From: Neurospora tetraspora
Lineage: Eukaryota; Ascomycota; Sordariomycetes; Sordariales; Sordariaceae
DNA: 64,000 nucleotides
Direction of reading: 5' to 3'
Assembly (NCBI RefSeq): GCF_033439725.1
Contig: NW_026944389.1
Coordinates: 930,001-994,000 of the forward strand
How positions within the stretch are numbered: position 1 is the stretch's first letter; each line of letters starts with the position of its first letter. Below the pieces are notes generated by a model, which was not told where the DNA came from, made no database searches, and was given only the letters and a program-made list of their open reading frames with translations. This document shows positions 1 to 9,124 of the stretch, in pieces. Position numbers and translations under genes: made by a program.

Positions 1-762
1 TCGACTTCACACCCACTGGTTTGCATATTGAGCACGACAGCGGCATGGTAGTTGACTTTCGCGGCGCTGGTGGCTACGGGTTCGATTTCCAACCATAACG
101 TCTTGTCACTGGATTTTAGGGTTCGGCACGGAAATTTGTATCGTCCACTCGGTCCATGTTTGTGCCGGGGGTGCAGGCCGCCGTGGTGCATCCAGCCCCT
201 TGACCGAATTCAGCCACGGTTTCTGCCTTGCTTAAATATCGTCTCTTAGCTCCATTATGTGCTCTATCACATTGTCAAAGTTGGGAGTGACAAATGGTTG
301 CCCGCCATGGCACTACACTGGTGAGCCTTGTATGTACTCGTCCGCTTCAGCTGTCAGCCCAAGGCAACAAACAATCAAGAGGCCTCTTCCCAGCCTGCAT
401 GAAGACGCGACTACTCCTGGATTGAGGCAACTAGCGTTGTTGCCTACCCAATAACACTTCCGATCCTCCGAACATCACCAGAACGGGTGGCTGTGCGCCG
501 CAGGGGCATGCTAGACACTGCTCGTCATTTGAACAATTTGTCTTCACATGCTGCCCGAGCTTTTACATCCCTATTTTTCTCGTGATCCTCGAGTTCCTCA
601 AGCCAATGCACAAGACCATTGTGTTACGCCCCTCTAGCTTCTGTCCTCACTGCCCGATTCTCTTCTCAAAACGTACCCATCTTTCCGTGAGGCTCACAAG
701 CTTTGCCTTGTGACTCTGCGCCGTCAACAACCCGTCTTCTCCAAACTGCCGATTCCGCGGCC
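1..762. other. Upstream region without a recognised gene
   Basis: Open frames here are short (up to about 65 codons) and none has splice sites, a signal peptide or a motif I recognise. The last 100-200 bases are the likely 5' leader and promoter of the trypsin-fold gene that follows; the frame of that gene stays open upstream of its first ATG but without another ATG. Confidence 0.5.
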
Positions 763-2856
763 ATGGAACAAACTCCTGGACGCATAGCCAGATCTCTTTC
801 GGCGCTCACTGGCGGCTTCCCCAGACCAAAATGGCCAAATCCCGAAGCATCAGTCGGAACCTTTTGCGGGATGATGAAGAAGTACAAGTGCTGGGACGCT
901 ACTGGCAGAGTGCAGAAGCTGTTCGTCGAAATATCGCCCAAGATCAACGAGCTCCTGCGTACAACATGCCCTCCGGTGCCAAAGAACGGGGTTATCGGCT
1001 ACGGCATATTCATGATCGGCACCACGCCCGAGACCTCCGTCCCGCACATCATGTTTGCTTGTACTCTACCCGGCCCAAGGAAGCAAGCGCTACAAGAGTT
1101 GAGGGAAAGCGACATCATCGACACCTACGCACCTGGGTTTCACACTGGTCACTGGCGAAATCCACCTCACATTGACAATCCCGAGTTCTTGGCAAAAGTC
1201 GATTGTGATGCCGACATTGATGGCGACAGTGACAGCGACAGTGAAGACGATTCGGTCGAATCCACCAAGGATCTATGGACAGCTGAAGTGACAGCTCTGG
1301 ACGACGCCCATAGCTTTCCTGCATCTTGTCGGGTCCAGTTCCGTCGGCCACGCGATCCGTCTGCAGTGCCCCTTTCAGCTACCACCGGCGGAGTGATATA
1401 CATTTCACAGAGACCGTTTCTGCTCACTGTGGCTCACGTTCTTCCTCCGCCGGAGGCTTCTGATGACCAGGCTGTCATGGATACTTTCCTCGACAATGTC
1501 GCCTACGCTGACAGCAGCACCGACGATAACACCAACAGCAACACTGACAGTGACCCCGACAGTGAACCTAACGGCAACACCGATGACAGCACGGACGGCA
1601 ACGTCGAAGTTGACGCTGATAGTCGCACTGACGGTAGCGAAACTGATTTTGAGGACACTGAGCTCGCTGACATGTCAGACGACGAGTTCGAATTCGGAGG
1701 GTTTGAAAGCTCTTCAACGGACGCTACTGACGGCGGAATCACCACTTCTGGCAATAGCGATACCTCAGACTCCAGCGACAGTGAACGCAGTCAGTCTATC
1801 CATGGCGACGCCCAACCAACTCAATACCAGGCATCTGAGGTTATCCTCAATGCCGTGGACGGGCGTGTCCGGGAACTGAATGAGCAGAAGAACGCCCGAA
1901 GGGTACTGGATCGACTGCACCTCAGACCAACACATGGAGAGCCCATGTCTCTTTCTCTCAGTGTTGACGCCGGCAACGTCATGGGGTCACCGGACCTTGA
2001 CTATATGCTGGTACCCGTGGAGCCATCGGTATCTGTCTCGAGGATCCTTGGGCTTCCAACAATCATGCGCAGGGACGCATCTCCAATGCCTCACGTCAAC
2101 ACCCATGTACAAACCAGCACATCTTCTGGAGGCTCTGTCAACGGAATTCTATGGGGTTGCTCATCCTTCATTTGCATCAAGGGTACCCGTTCGTTCCAGC
2201 GAGTCTGGCCCCTATCTCTCGGCTCACCTCTCCAACCCGGTGACTCAGGATCCTGTATATTTGATGCCACGACCAAGGCCTTCTACGGCCATATCGTTGC
2301 GGGCAGCACCACATCAAGGATTGCCTATGTTGTCTCCGCTCAGGAAGTCTTCAACGACATTGCGGAACAGCTCTCTCCATTAGTTCAACCCAGCTCGAAC
2401 GAACAACACCTGTCTCAGGCGCCACAGGTCCAACTCTCGTTAGTCGATGGCGGCCCGGGAGAAGATAGCGGCTCTGTTGTCTTTGAGGTTCGTGCTAAGG
2501 CGGATAAATATGACGCGAATGACGACGACAGCAATGACGAGGGCTCAAAGCAAAGAAGGCTGCCATGGAAGACGCAGTGTATGGGGTTCTTGCGTCTGGT
2601 CAAGAACAATACGACCGGCGAGGTGCGCCTTCAGCTTCATGCTGAGCCTCGGGCTACTCTTGTACTTGATCAGCGTCTGGACTCTGATTATACTTACAGG
2701 GAGGAACCATGTGGCCCCAAATCCGTCATGATAACAGTCGCGACGGATGACGGCGAGGGCTTGGAGACTTGGAGGCTCATTACAAAGGGGTCTGCGCGGG
2801 CTTTGGCCGACGCGCTGGAAGAGCATAAGATGGCGAATGCAACCAAGGATGGATAA
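763..2856 (+). CDS. Trypsin-fold (chymotrypsin-like) protein with a long acidic insert
   Basis: Single-exon frame of 697 aa from the first ATG to TAA. The second half has the three landmarks of a chymotrypsin-fold serine protease in the right order: LTVAHVL with His at about residue 225, DLDYMLVPVE with Asp at about 411/413, and QPGDSGSCIFD with Ser at about 495, followed by a GHIVAGS strand like the one closing the S1 pocket. Between His and Asp sits an insert of some 180 residues rich in Asp/Ser/Thr/Asn, and another Asp-Ser tract lies near residues 150-170. The N-terminal 140 residues are unrecognised. There is no signal peptide, so an intracellular role is likely. Large fungal families of such GDSGS proteins exist, often without known substrate. 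The triad suggests activity, but this is inferred from motif order only. Confidence 0.75.
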   Translation: MEQTPGRIARSLSALTGGFPRPKWPNPEASVGTFCGMMKKYKCWDATGRVQKLFVEISPKINELLRTTCPPVPKNGVIGYGIFMIGTTPETSVPHIMFACTLPGPRKQALQELRESDIIDTYAPGFHTGHWRNPPHIDNPEFLAKVDCDADIDGDSDSDSEDDSVESTKDLWTAEVTALDDAHSFPASCRVQFRRPRDPSAVPLSATTGGVIYISQRPFLLTVAHVLPPPEASDDQAVMDTFLDNVAYADSSTDDNTNSNTDSDPDSEPNGNTDDSTDGNVEVDADSRTDGSETDFEDTELADMSDDEFEFGGFESSSTDATDGGITTSGNSDTSDSSDSERSQSIHGDAQPTQYQASEVILNAVDGRVRELNEQKNARRVLDRLHLRPTHGEPMSLSLSVDAGNVMGSPDLDYMLVPVEPSVSVSRILGLPTIMRRDASPMPHVNTHVQTSTSSGGSVNGILWGCSSFICIKGTRSFQRVWPLSLGSPLQPGDSGSCIFDATTKAFYGHIVAGSTTSRIAYVVSAQEVFNDIAEQLSPLVQPSSNEQHLSQAPQVQLSLVDGGPGEDSGSVVFEVRAKADKYDANDDDSNDEGSKQRRLPWKTQCMGFLRLVKNNTTGEVRLQLHAEPRATLVLDQRLDSDYTYREEPCGPKSVMITVATDDGEGLETWRLITKGSARALADALEEHKMANATKDG

Positions 2857-3012
2857 CCCCGGGGAGGGAGGAAGGGAAAGTGGTTGGATGGTGATCAAAT
2901 AGAGTAGGAATGGAATAGAATAGTCACGAGTACCCATCCATAGAGTTGCAATGTTCCGTCGAATTGTGGTTTCCTTTCTCTTCCATTGACGTACTGCTAT
3001 CTCTCAACCTGA

Positions 3013-3402
3013 TTCTTCAGGCTACATCACTCGTTCGATCGAGAAGCATGGCTAAACAACCGTCCAACCATCGCCGACCTCACCAACATCACCACCCTCA
3101 ACACCTCCCGCGAGTCCCGTCCTCCACCGCCATCCATCCCACCCCCAAAAACCTACCGCCCCCTCACCGAATTCTGCCTCCGCCACAACCCCCTCTGCTG
3201 GCCCTGCTCCGACGCCCGAGACAAGCTCCCCGCTCTCGAGGTCTTTCTCAATCAGATCGTTGACCCACAAAACCCAGCTCACCAAGGGCCCCAAGGAATC
3301 TTGGATAAGAACGGCAAGGTTCCGGAAAGGCAGGTCTGGATGTCGAGTTGGCCGGTGATGGCTTGTGATGTGTGCTGTGGATGTTTGAAGCCGTGGAGGT
3401 AG
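3013..3402 (+). pseudogene. Possible gene remnant, no start codon, ends beside a solo LTR
   Basis: An open frame of 129 codons ending at TAG 3400-3402 reads like real protein: Cys-containing, with segments such as CLRHNPLCWPCSD and MACDVCCGCLKPW. No early in-frame ATG exists. A possible 3' splice site (ttcttcag, ending 3020) lies at its left edge, but I found no convincing exon upstream. The 5-bp target duplication of the solo LTR begins at the base directly after the stop codon. It may be the tail of a broken gene. A proline-rich frame on the same strand and a frame on the other strand overlap it, so coding status is uncertain. Confidence 0.3.
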
Positions 3403-3407
3403 GGGGA

Positions 3408-3663
3408 TGTGACGAACCGTTACAAGCACAGGAGTATATCGCTGGGATAGGTAGAACAACGGTAGTAGTAGCCGAAAGGTACTGATTGATTGTAGAAGCT
3501 ATTGCTTGCTGAAGAGCCGTAATATAAGAGGCCTGGGGAGGCCGTCTTATATACCGACCTTCAGAAGGGCGCCGCTGCGCCGCTATTACGGTTGCGGCTC
3601 TGCGGCGCTCCTGATTGGTCTATCTAGCTGCTTACATAAGTGATCCCTTATTGGATCGTAACA
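3408..3663 (-). mobile_element. Solo LTR (256 bp) with 5-bp target duplication
   Basis: The segment begins TGTGACG and ends CGTAACA, the TG..CA form of LTRs. It is flanked on both sides by GGGGA (3403-3407 and 3664-3668), a perfect 5-bp target-site duplication. Read on the minus strand it starts TGTTACG, ends CGTCACA, and holds a TATATAAG box, as in Gypsy-type fungal LTRs. No internal retrotransposon sequence remains, so this is a solo LTR left by recombination. It is not RIP-degraded, in contrast to the long repeats of the window. Confidence 0.8.
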
Positions 3664-4806
3664 GGGGAGGGGTGTTGGTAGGCGCGTTGGTGGGTTTGGG
3701 TGAAGGTTGGGGGCCATGGGAGGGTGAGGGCACTGAGGCCCGGGTACGAGGGAGTGTAGAGTAGGTGTTCGGGTTGTTGAGTGTAGGGTGGAAAAAGCTG
3801 GAGAGGGGATGGGATAGATGGAGAGGAAGGGATGATGGAGGTGAGGTTTGAGTTGGCTGGGGAGAATTCCACCGATTTTGTGCTTTCCTGCGTAGTTGGT
3901 TAAGATGGTTTGATATATAGGATTACAAGGTACAAGATGATCTAATTGAAGCATTGTTTCACTTCAAAGTGCTCATCGATGTCTAACAAACCACAGTAAG
4001 GAGGTGATCCTTCTTCAGATATCAACCGAACAGATGGGAATATTCGATCCGAATATCAGGACGCAATTTGTCAATATCGCCGTGAGGTCGCCGAACAAGC
4101 AGCTTCCACCAAAATAGAGGAGGTGTGTTGAGCATTGGACGCGGATGACATTTTTCATGTGAAGCTCTGTCGACATCGACTTCTCTCGGCATGGGATCCA
4201 TTGTATCATGGATCGGCTTGACGCGTCGTTGCTTCTGTGATGAGCAAGTTTGATGATGGTGGAAATGACGCGCAGGATCTGAAACGTGAAATGCCAATCA
4301 TTGATCTCAATTGCGAATATGGAAACTGCGCTCCTCCACTCGAAGGTTGGCGGTTGTAAACGGAAAGAGAAGGTCTGTGGTGACGATCAAACAGGTAAGA
4401 GCATCCGGCGGGACGGGAAGGTCCGCCAACGTCGGTCCCGGGTTGTGCTGCAGGACTCAGAGTCAAGATTTTTACTTCGTTTGACTCGAGATTGCGGGGA
4501 ACGGAAGAGGCGAGGAGACTCGGACGACTCGACGTCGGGAGGTTGAACATGAACAACAAGGTCACAAATCACAACAGAACACAATCTTAGGGTTGATACT
4601 CGTATGTAAATGGCTCCAATTCCACACATGAGAAGGGTAACTAATCCATCCGCTTGCTCAGCCCATCTACCAGGTGATGTCTATCATAACAAGATATCCA
4701 ATACAAAGGAATTTTGGTATCCAACCGCTCTATCGTTCCGTCTCCGTTGACACGCCCGCGTCCCAGTCATTAAATCATGTCGACAAAACTCCACGCAACC
4801 AAACAA
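3664..4806. other. Intergenic region, no gene seen
   Basis: About 1.1 kb between the solo LTR and the aldo-keto reductase. Open frames of up to about 120 codons occur on both strands, but they overlap each other, lack motifs and have compositions unlike the real genes nearby. The right end should hold the 3' UTR of the reductase gene. Confidence 0.4.
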
Positions 4807-5799
4807 TTACTCCTGCTTGAGCTGGCCGTCCGACTCCTCGGGCCAGACATCGTAGCCAAAGGTGTCCTTCATGTTGACGAAGCGGCAGTGGCGGCCCTTG
4901 GCGACCTCCTGGATGGCCTTAAAGTCCTCGTCGCGGAGGACAGGAATCTGGAAGTTGCTCTCGATACGCGAGGGGGTCGAGCTCTTGGGGAGCACAACGT
5001 AGCCTCTGCGAAGACCCCAGGCGAGGAGAATCTGGGCGAGGTTGTGCCCGCTGCGCTCGGCAACAGCCTTGAGAAGGGGATCATCACGGACACGCTCGCC
5101 CGTCGATGGGACCTGGTTCTGCGAGCCGAGGGGAGAGTAGGCAGTAGGGATGATCTGGTTCTTGAAGCAGAACTCGACGAGCTCGGTGTTGGGGAGGAAG
5201 GGGTGGATCTCAATCTGGTTGACGGTCGGCTTGATGCGAGCGAACTTGAGGAGCTTCTGCAGGCCGGGGATCGTCCAGTTTGAAACACCGATCGACCGCG
5301 TCTTGCCGGCATCCACGAGATCCTCCATGGCCCGCCATGTTGGCTCGGGGTTCTCGGTGAGCTCCTTCTTGACGATGTACTTGCCATCGGGGCCAATCTT
5401 GGGCATGTTGTTCTCGTCCTTCTCGACGGCAATGGGCCAGTGGACGAGGAAGAGGTCGACGTAGTCAACCTTGAGCTTGTCGAGAGAGTCCTGCAAGCTC
5501 CACTTGACATCCTCGGGCTCGTGCAGGTGGTTCCAGACCTTGGTGCAGATGAAGATGTCCTCGCGCTTGACGTCCTTGTTGTTCTCAAGGAACTCAGCAA
5601 GCGCCTGGCCGACCTCGTCCTCGTTCTGGTAGAACCACGCGCAGTCTAGGTGACGGTACCCAACCTCGAGGGCCTTCTTGACGGCGGCATAGGTCTCGCC
5701 CTTGGCACCCTCGTTGGCAAAGGTGCCGAATCCGACGGCGGGGATTCTCACTCCATTGTTGAGTGTGTAGGTGGTGTTGGCGGCGGTAAATCCGGGCAT
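4807..5799 (-). CDS. Aldo-keto reductase
   Basis: Intronless 330-aa protein of the NAD(P)H-dependent aldo-keto reductase superfamily, the usual length for the family. The catalytic tetrad is visible: Asp52 and Tyr57 (HLDCAWFYQNEDEVG), Lys87 (CTKVWN) and His120 (LVHWP). Also present are the substrate/cofactor motifs GVSNW (171-175), NQIEIHP (194-200) and the cofactor-binding LPKSS (270-274) followed by R279 and N282. Such enzymes reduce aldehydes or ketoses to alcohols in the cytosol; the closest functional types in fungi are glycerol dehydrogenase/aldehyde reductase-like enzymes, but the substrate cannot be told from the sequence. It is transcribed away from the HAD hydrolase, with a 1.7-kb gap between the two starts. 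Confidence 0.93.
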   Translation of the reverse strand: MPGFTAANTTYTLNNGVRIPAVGFGTFANEGAKGETYAAVKKALEVGYRHLDCAWFYQNEDEVGQALAEFLENNKDVKREDIFICTKVWNHLHEPEDVKWSLQDSLDKLKVDYVDLFLVHWPIAVEKDENNMPKIGPDGKYIVKKELTENPEPTWRAMEDLVDAGKTRSIGVSNWTIPGLQKLLKFARIKPTVNQIEIHPFLPNTELVEFCFKNQIIPTAYSPLGSQNQVPSTGERVRDDPLLKAVAERSGHNLAQILLAWGLRRGYVVLPKSSTPSRIESNFQIPVLRDEDFKAIQEVAKGRHCRFVNMKDTFGYDVWPEESDGQLKQE

Positions 5800-6142
5800 T
5801 TTGGAGGTGGTGATATTACGGATTGTCAGAGCAATCCTTGTTTTGTGATTGTGATGGAAAAGGGGTATTGAAGGAGTGCTTTGTCGTCGTCAAAACGAAG
5901 GTAAGACTGATAAGAAGTGTTTGCTGATCAAGATACAGAACCCACGGGAAGCACCAGTTAAATCCAATTCGGAGCTCTACAAGAAACCGGCGCTGCCAGG
6001 ACCGAGATACGCAGATACGCACACATCTGCACGTATTTCCTGTTGAGATTCGGGGCGGTAAACAAAGGCAAGAGAGGTGGCAGCGGCCTGCCAAGGTATC
6101 CTTCCAGGGACCAGGGGGTGCGGATCCCTACTGTGTAGAGTG

Positions 6143-7513
6143 ATGCATGCTGGGTCAGCGTTGGATCAGTGTTGGGTCAGTGGCAGCAGAGGCATTTTTA
6201 GGGGTCCACCGATGACGCACGGAGCCCCACGGAGCCCCACGTGCGGCGGGGGTGAGGTGGGCTTTCCGACGCCGACAAGGTCTCAGACGGGCATCCACAA
6301 CGACAAAGACAACGAGACGCTCAGGACAGTTGCACCGACATGCCAGACGGAGGGACAGCCCAGCATCAAACGGATGACAGAGGAAACGCCAAGGCGATCA
6401 TCTCGAGATCTTCATCCATGGCGAGTCATGTTTGGCTCTCTGATGTTTGATCCTCCATCTCTGGCGCATTTCTTCCCTGGAACATCACTGTCGGTCAGTT
6501 TCAGGCACCGGGCTGTCATTGGAGCCAGCATCGCTTTGGCCCTCTCTGGTGCCGTTTGGTGCCTTGGTTCGGACACGGACAACGGACAAACAGCGGCGGC
6601 GAACGGACACGTAAAGACAAGGTTTGGCAGCGATATATCCAAATTGGTGGTTAGCGGTCAAGACGGCGGGCAGCGCCAACGCCGGGTGCCGGGTGCCGGG
6701 TGGTCTTGTGCTGCTGCCACCTGTCTTACGGCGTTGCAGTGGTGCAGTTGTAGTCCGAAACGGTCCCACAAAATATGCCCACTCTTCGCCCTGCTAGGAC
6801 GGCCAATCTCATCTCCGTTCTCCAGGACCCTCAACCTCTTGACAAATTCTGGAGCCTCTGACGACATCGACATGGACAAGCCCGCCGCCTACGCTGCTAC
6901 CGTCCTAGCCGTGATCCGTTTACTAGGAAATGTGTCCGCTTCACGTTTGGACGCGGCGTATGGGAGATTGATTCAGGACAACGGTGAATGCACGGAGCAT
7001 GCAAAAAGGGGCCACTTATCGTCCGATGGGCAATACTATAATCCCATCCGTGGGGGGCCCTGCGCTGGCGGCCACGGCACTGTGTGGGAACCGCCATCTC
7101 ACCATCAGTTGCCCTATCTGTTGTCATCCTGGAGATCTTGCGGCGATACTCGGTCGGAGATCGACGTTTGGCACCAGACGGCACCCTCTGAATGGATTCC
7201 TTTGATAGCAGTAGATCAGGGGTTCGCGAATGCGACTCGCGTGGTTGGTCTGATGGAGAGGACATCCCAGGATCCCAGGGGTCCCAAGAGCACACCCGCC
7301 ATGACAAGAGCCAAGACCATGATACTATCGCCTTGGACCCTACCGACGTCGACATATAAGAGACACAGATGCCCGCCGCTCAAGATGGTATTGTTCCGCC
7401 ATCATCAGCAGTCAAATCCTCTTGTGTTTTTTTACTCACGAAACGTAGACCGTTTTCATCCTTGCGTCTCTTCATCCATACAGCACATCGAACAGTCTTG
7501 TATTTTCTTCTGA
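6143..7513 (+). other. Long open frame (456 codons) in the divergent promoter, coding status doubtful
   Basis: From an ATG at 6143 to TGA at 7513 the frame stays open without introns, ending 15 bp before the ATG of the HAD gene. The deduced protein is rich in Trp, Cys, His, Arg and Ser, has no recognisable domain and no signal peptide, and looks like translated non-coding DNA. However, an open frame this long in DNA of about 55% GC is unlikely by chance. The region should contain the promoter and 5' UTR of the HAD gene (TATA-like acatataag near 7352) and the promoter of the reductase, including short direct repeats at 6151-6182 and 6219-6243. Confidence 0.2.
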
Positions 7514-7528
7514 TACCCATCCATCAAG

Positions 7529-9124
7529 ATGTCCGGTCAGCAAAGCAATCTCGTTGTGGGTATTCCTAACCCAACCACCAAGACGACCCCCCACACTCCT
7601 CCAGAGTCACCAACTGAGACTCAAATCAAGGCCGTCGACGGTGTCGAGCAACAGAAGCAGCAGCAGCAGGAGCCCCAGGACAATGGACCACAACAACTAA
7701 ACATCAAGAAGACTCGTGGCAACTCTACCCGTCCCGACTCTCTCACCATCCCTCTTTCTGCTACTCCCGGCAACCACAACACCATCGAGGTTCCGGCAAC
7801 CAGGTCTCCCGATGCTCACGCCGACCTCTACATGCACAACCTTTCCGCTTCCCCATCCTTGAAGGAGCGCAGACTCTCCCGCAACTCGTTCGGCGCTTCT
7901 CTTCCCATCCCCCGTTCCAAGCGCCAGTCTCGTCTCAGCAGCGTCACCTTCCCCGGCGTCGCCGAGGCCCTTCAGGATGCCACCGGCACCCTTCCTCTCA
8001 AGCCTACCCGCGAGTTCTTGGCCGACCGTGTTCAAGACATCCACGCTGAGAAGGTCGAGAAGGTCAAGAACATGAGCTTTGTCTTCGATATCGATGGTGT
8101 CCTCGTCCACGGTGATCGTCTGATCCCTGAGGGCAAGAAGGTCTTGGACATGCTCAACGGCGATAACGAGCTTGGCATCAAGATCCCCCACATCTTCCTT
8201 ACCAACGGCTCTGGTAAGCCCGAGCTTGCCCGTACCGAGCAGCTCTCCAAGATCCTCCAGAACCCCATCAGCACCGATCAGTTCATCCAGTCCCACACCC
8301 CCATGCGCGCCTTGGCCGAGTACTACAACACCGTCCTCGTTGTCGGTGGTGAGGGCTACAAGTGCCGCGAGGTTGCTGAGGAGTATGGCTTCAAGGACAT
8401 TGTTGTTCCCAACGACATTGTTGCCTGGGACCCTTCGATCGCTCCCTACCGCGTCTTCACCGACGAGGAGCGCGCCACTTCCCGCCCCCGCGACTTCACC
8501 AAGTGCAACATCGAGGCCATCATGGTCTTCTCCGACTCCCGCGATTACGCTACCGACATGCAGATCATTGTCGATCTTCTCCGATCCGAGAATGGCCGCC
8601 TCGGAACTGTTGCCAAGGACCCTGTTTCGCAGCGCATCCCCATCTACTTCTCCCAGGGTGATTTGCTCTGCCCTACCGAGCACCCCACTCCTCGCATGAG
8701 CCAGGGTGCCTTCCGTATCGGTCTCGAGGCCATGTACAAGGCTCTCACCGGCGTCGACCTCGAGCGTGTCGTCTACGGCAAGCCCGAGATGGCCACCTAC
8801 AAGTACGCCGACGAGGTCATTGCTTCCTGGATGGAGCAGATCCACGGCGAGGAGAAGATCCCCCAGAACATCTACATGGTCGGTGACAACCCGGCTTCCG
8901 ACATCGTCGGCGGTAACCTCTACGGCTGGAACACGTGCCTTGTCCGCACCGGTGTGTTCCAGGGCGGCGAGAACGACGAGGAGAACCCGGCCAACTTTGG
9001 CGTCTTCGCCAACGTCTGGGAGGCCGTCACTACTGCCTGCCGCAAGGAGCTTGGTGATGACTTTAACTTCAAGTGGGATGACCGTGTCAACCCTCTCAAC
9101 ATGAACGCCTCTGCCGTCGAGTAA
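7529..9124 (+). CDS. HAD-superfamily class II hydrolase, HDHD5/CECR5 type
   Basis: Intronless 531-aa protein. After about 150 disordered residues (Gln-, Ser- and Pro-rich), motif I of the HAD fold is seen as FVFDIDGVL with the nucleophile Asp187 and Asp189. Motif II is IFLTNGSG (about 212-219). Motif IV is MVGDNPASDIVGGNLYGW (about 450-467), where the acidic residues bind Mg2+, and VRTGVF follows. The arrangement, with a large cap between motifs II and III, matches the eukaryotic CECR5/HDHD5 group (relative of budding-yeast YKR070W), which in other organisms is mitochondrial. The N-terminus here is long and could carry a targeting signal. The physiological substrate is unknown for the family. 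Start chosen at the first ATG (caagATGtcc). Codon use is strongly C-ending, typical of a well-expressed gene. Confidence 0.92.
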   Translation: MSGQQSNLVVGIPNPTTKTTPHTPPESPTETQIKAVDGVEQQKQQQQEPQDNGPQQLNIKKTRGNSTRPDSLTIPLSATPGNHNTIEVPATRSPDAHADLYMHNLSASPSLKERRLSRNSFGASLPIPRSKRQSRLSSVTFPGVAEALQDATGTLPLKPTREFLADRVQDIHAEKVEKVKNMSFVFDIDGVLVHGDRLIPEGKKVLDMLNGDNELGIKIPHIFLTNGSGKPELARTEQLSKILQNPISTDQFIQSHTPMRALAEYYNTVLVVGGEGYKCREVAEEYGFKDIVVPNDIVAWDPSIAPYRVFTDEERATSRPRDFTKCNIEAIMVFSDSRDYATDMQIIVDLLRSENGRLGTVAKDPVSQRIPIYFSQGDLLCPTEHPTPRMSQGAFRIGLEAMYKALTGVDLERVVYGKPEMATYKYADEVIASWMEQIHGEEKIPQNIYMVGDNPASDIVGGNLYGWNTCLVRTGVFQGGENDEENPANFGVFANVWEAVTTACRKELGDDFNFKWDDRVNPLNMNASAVE

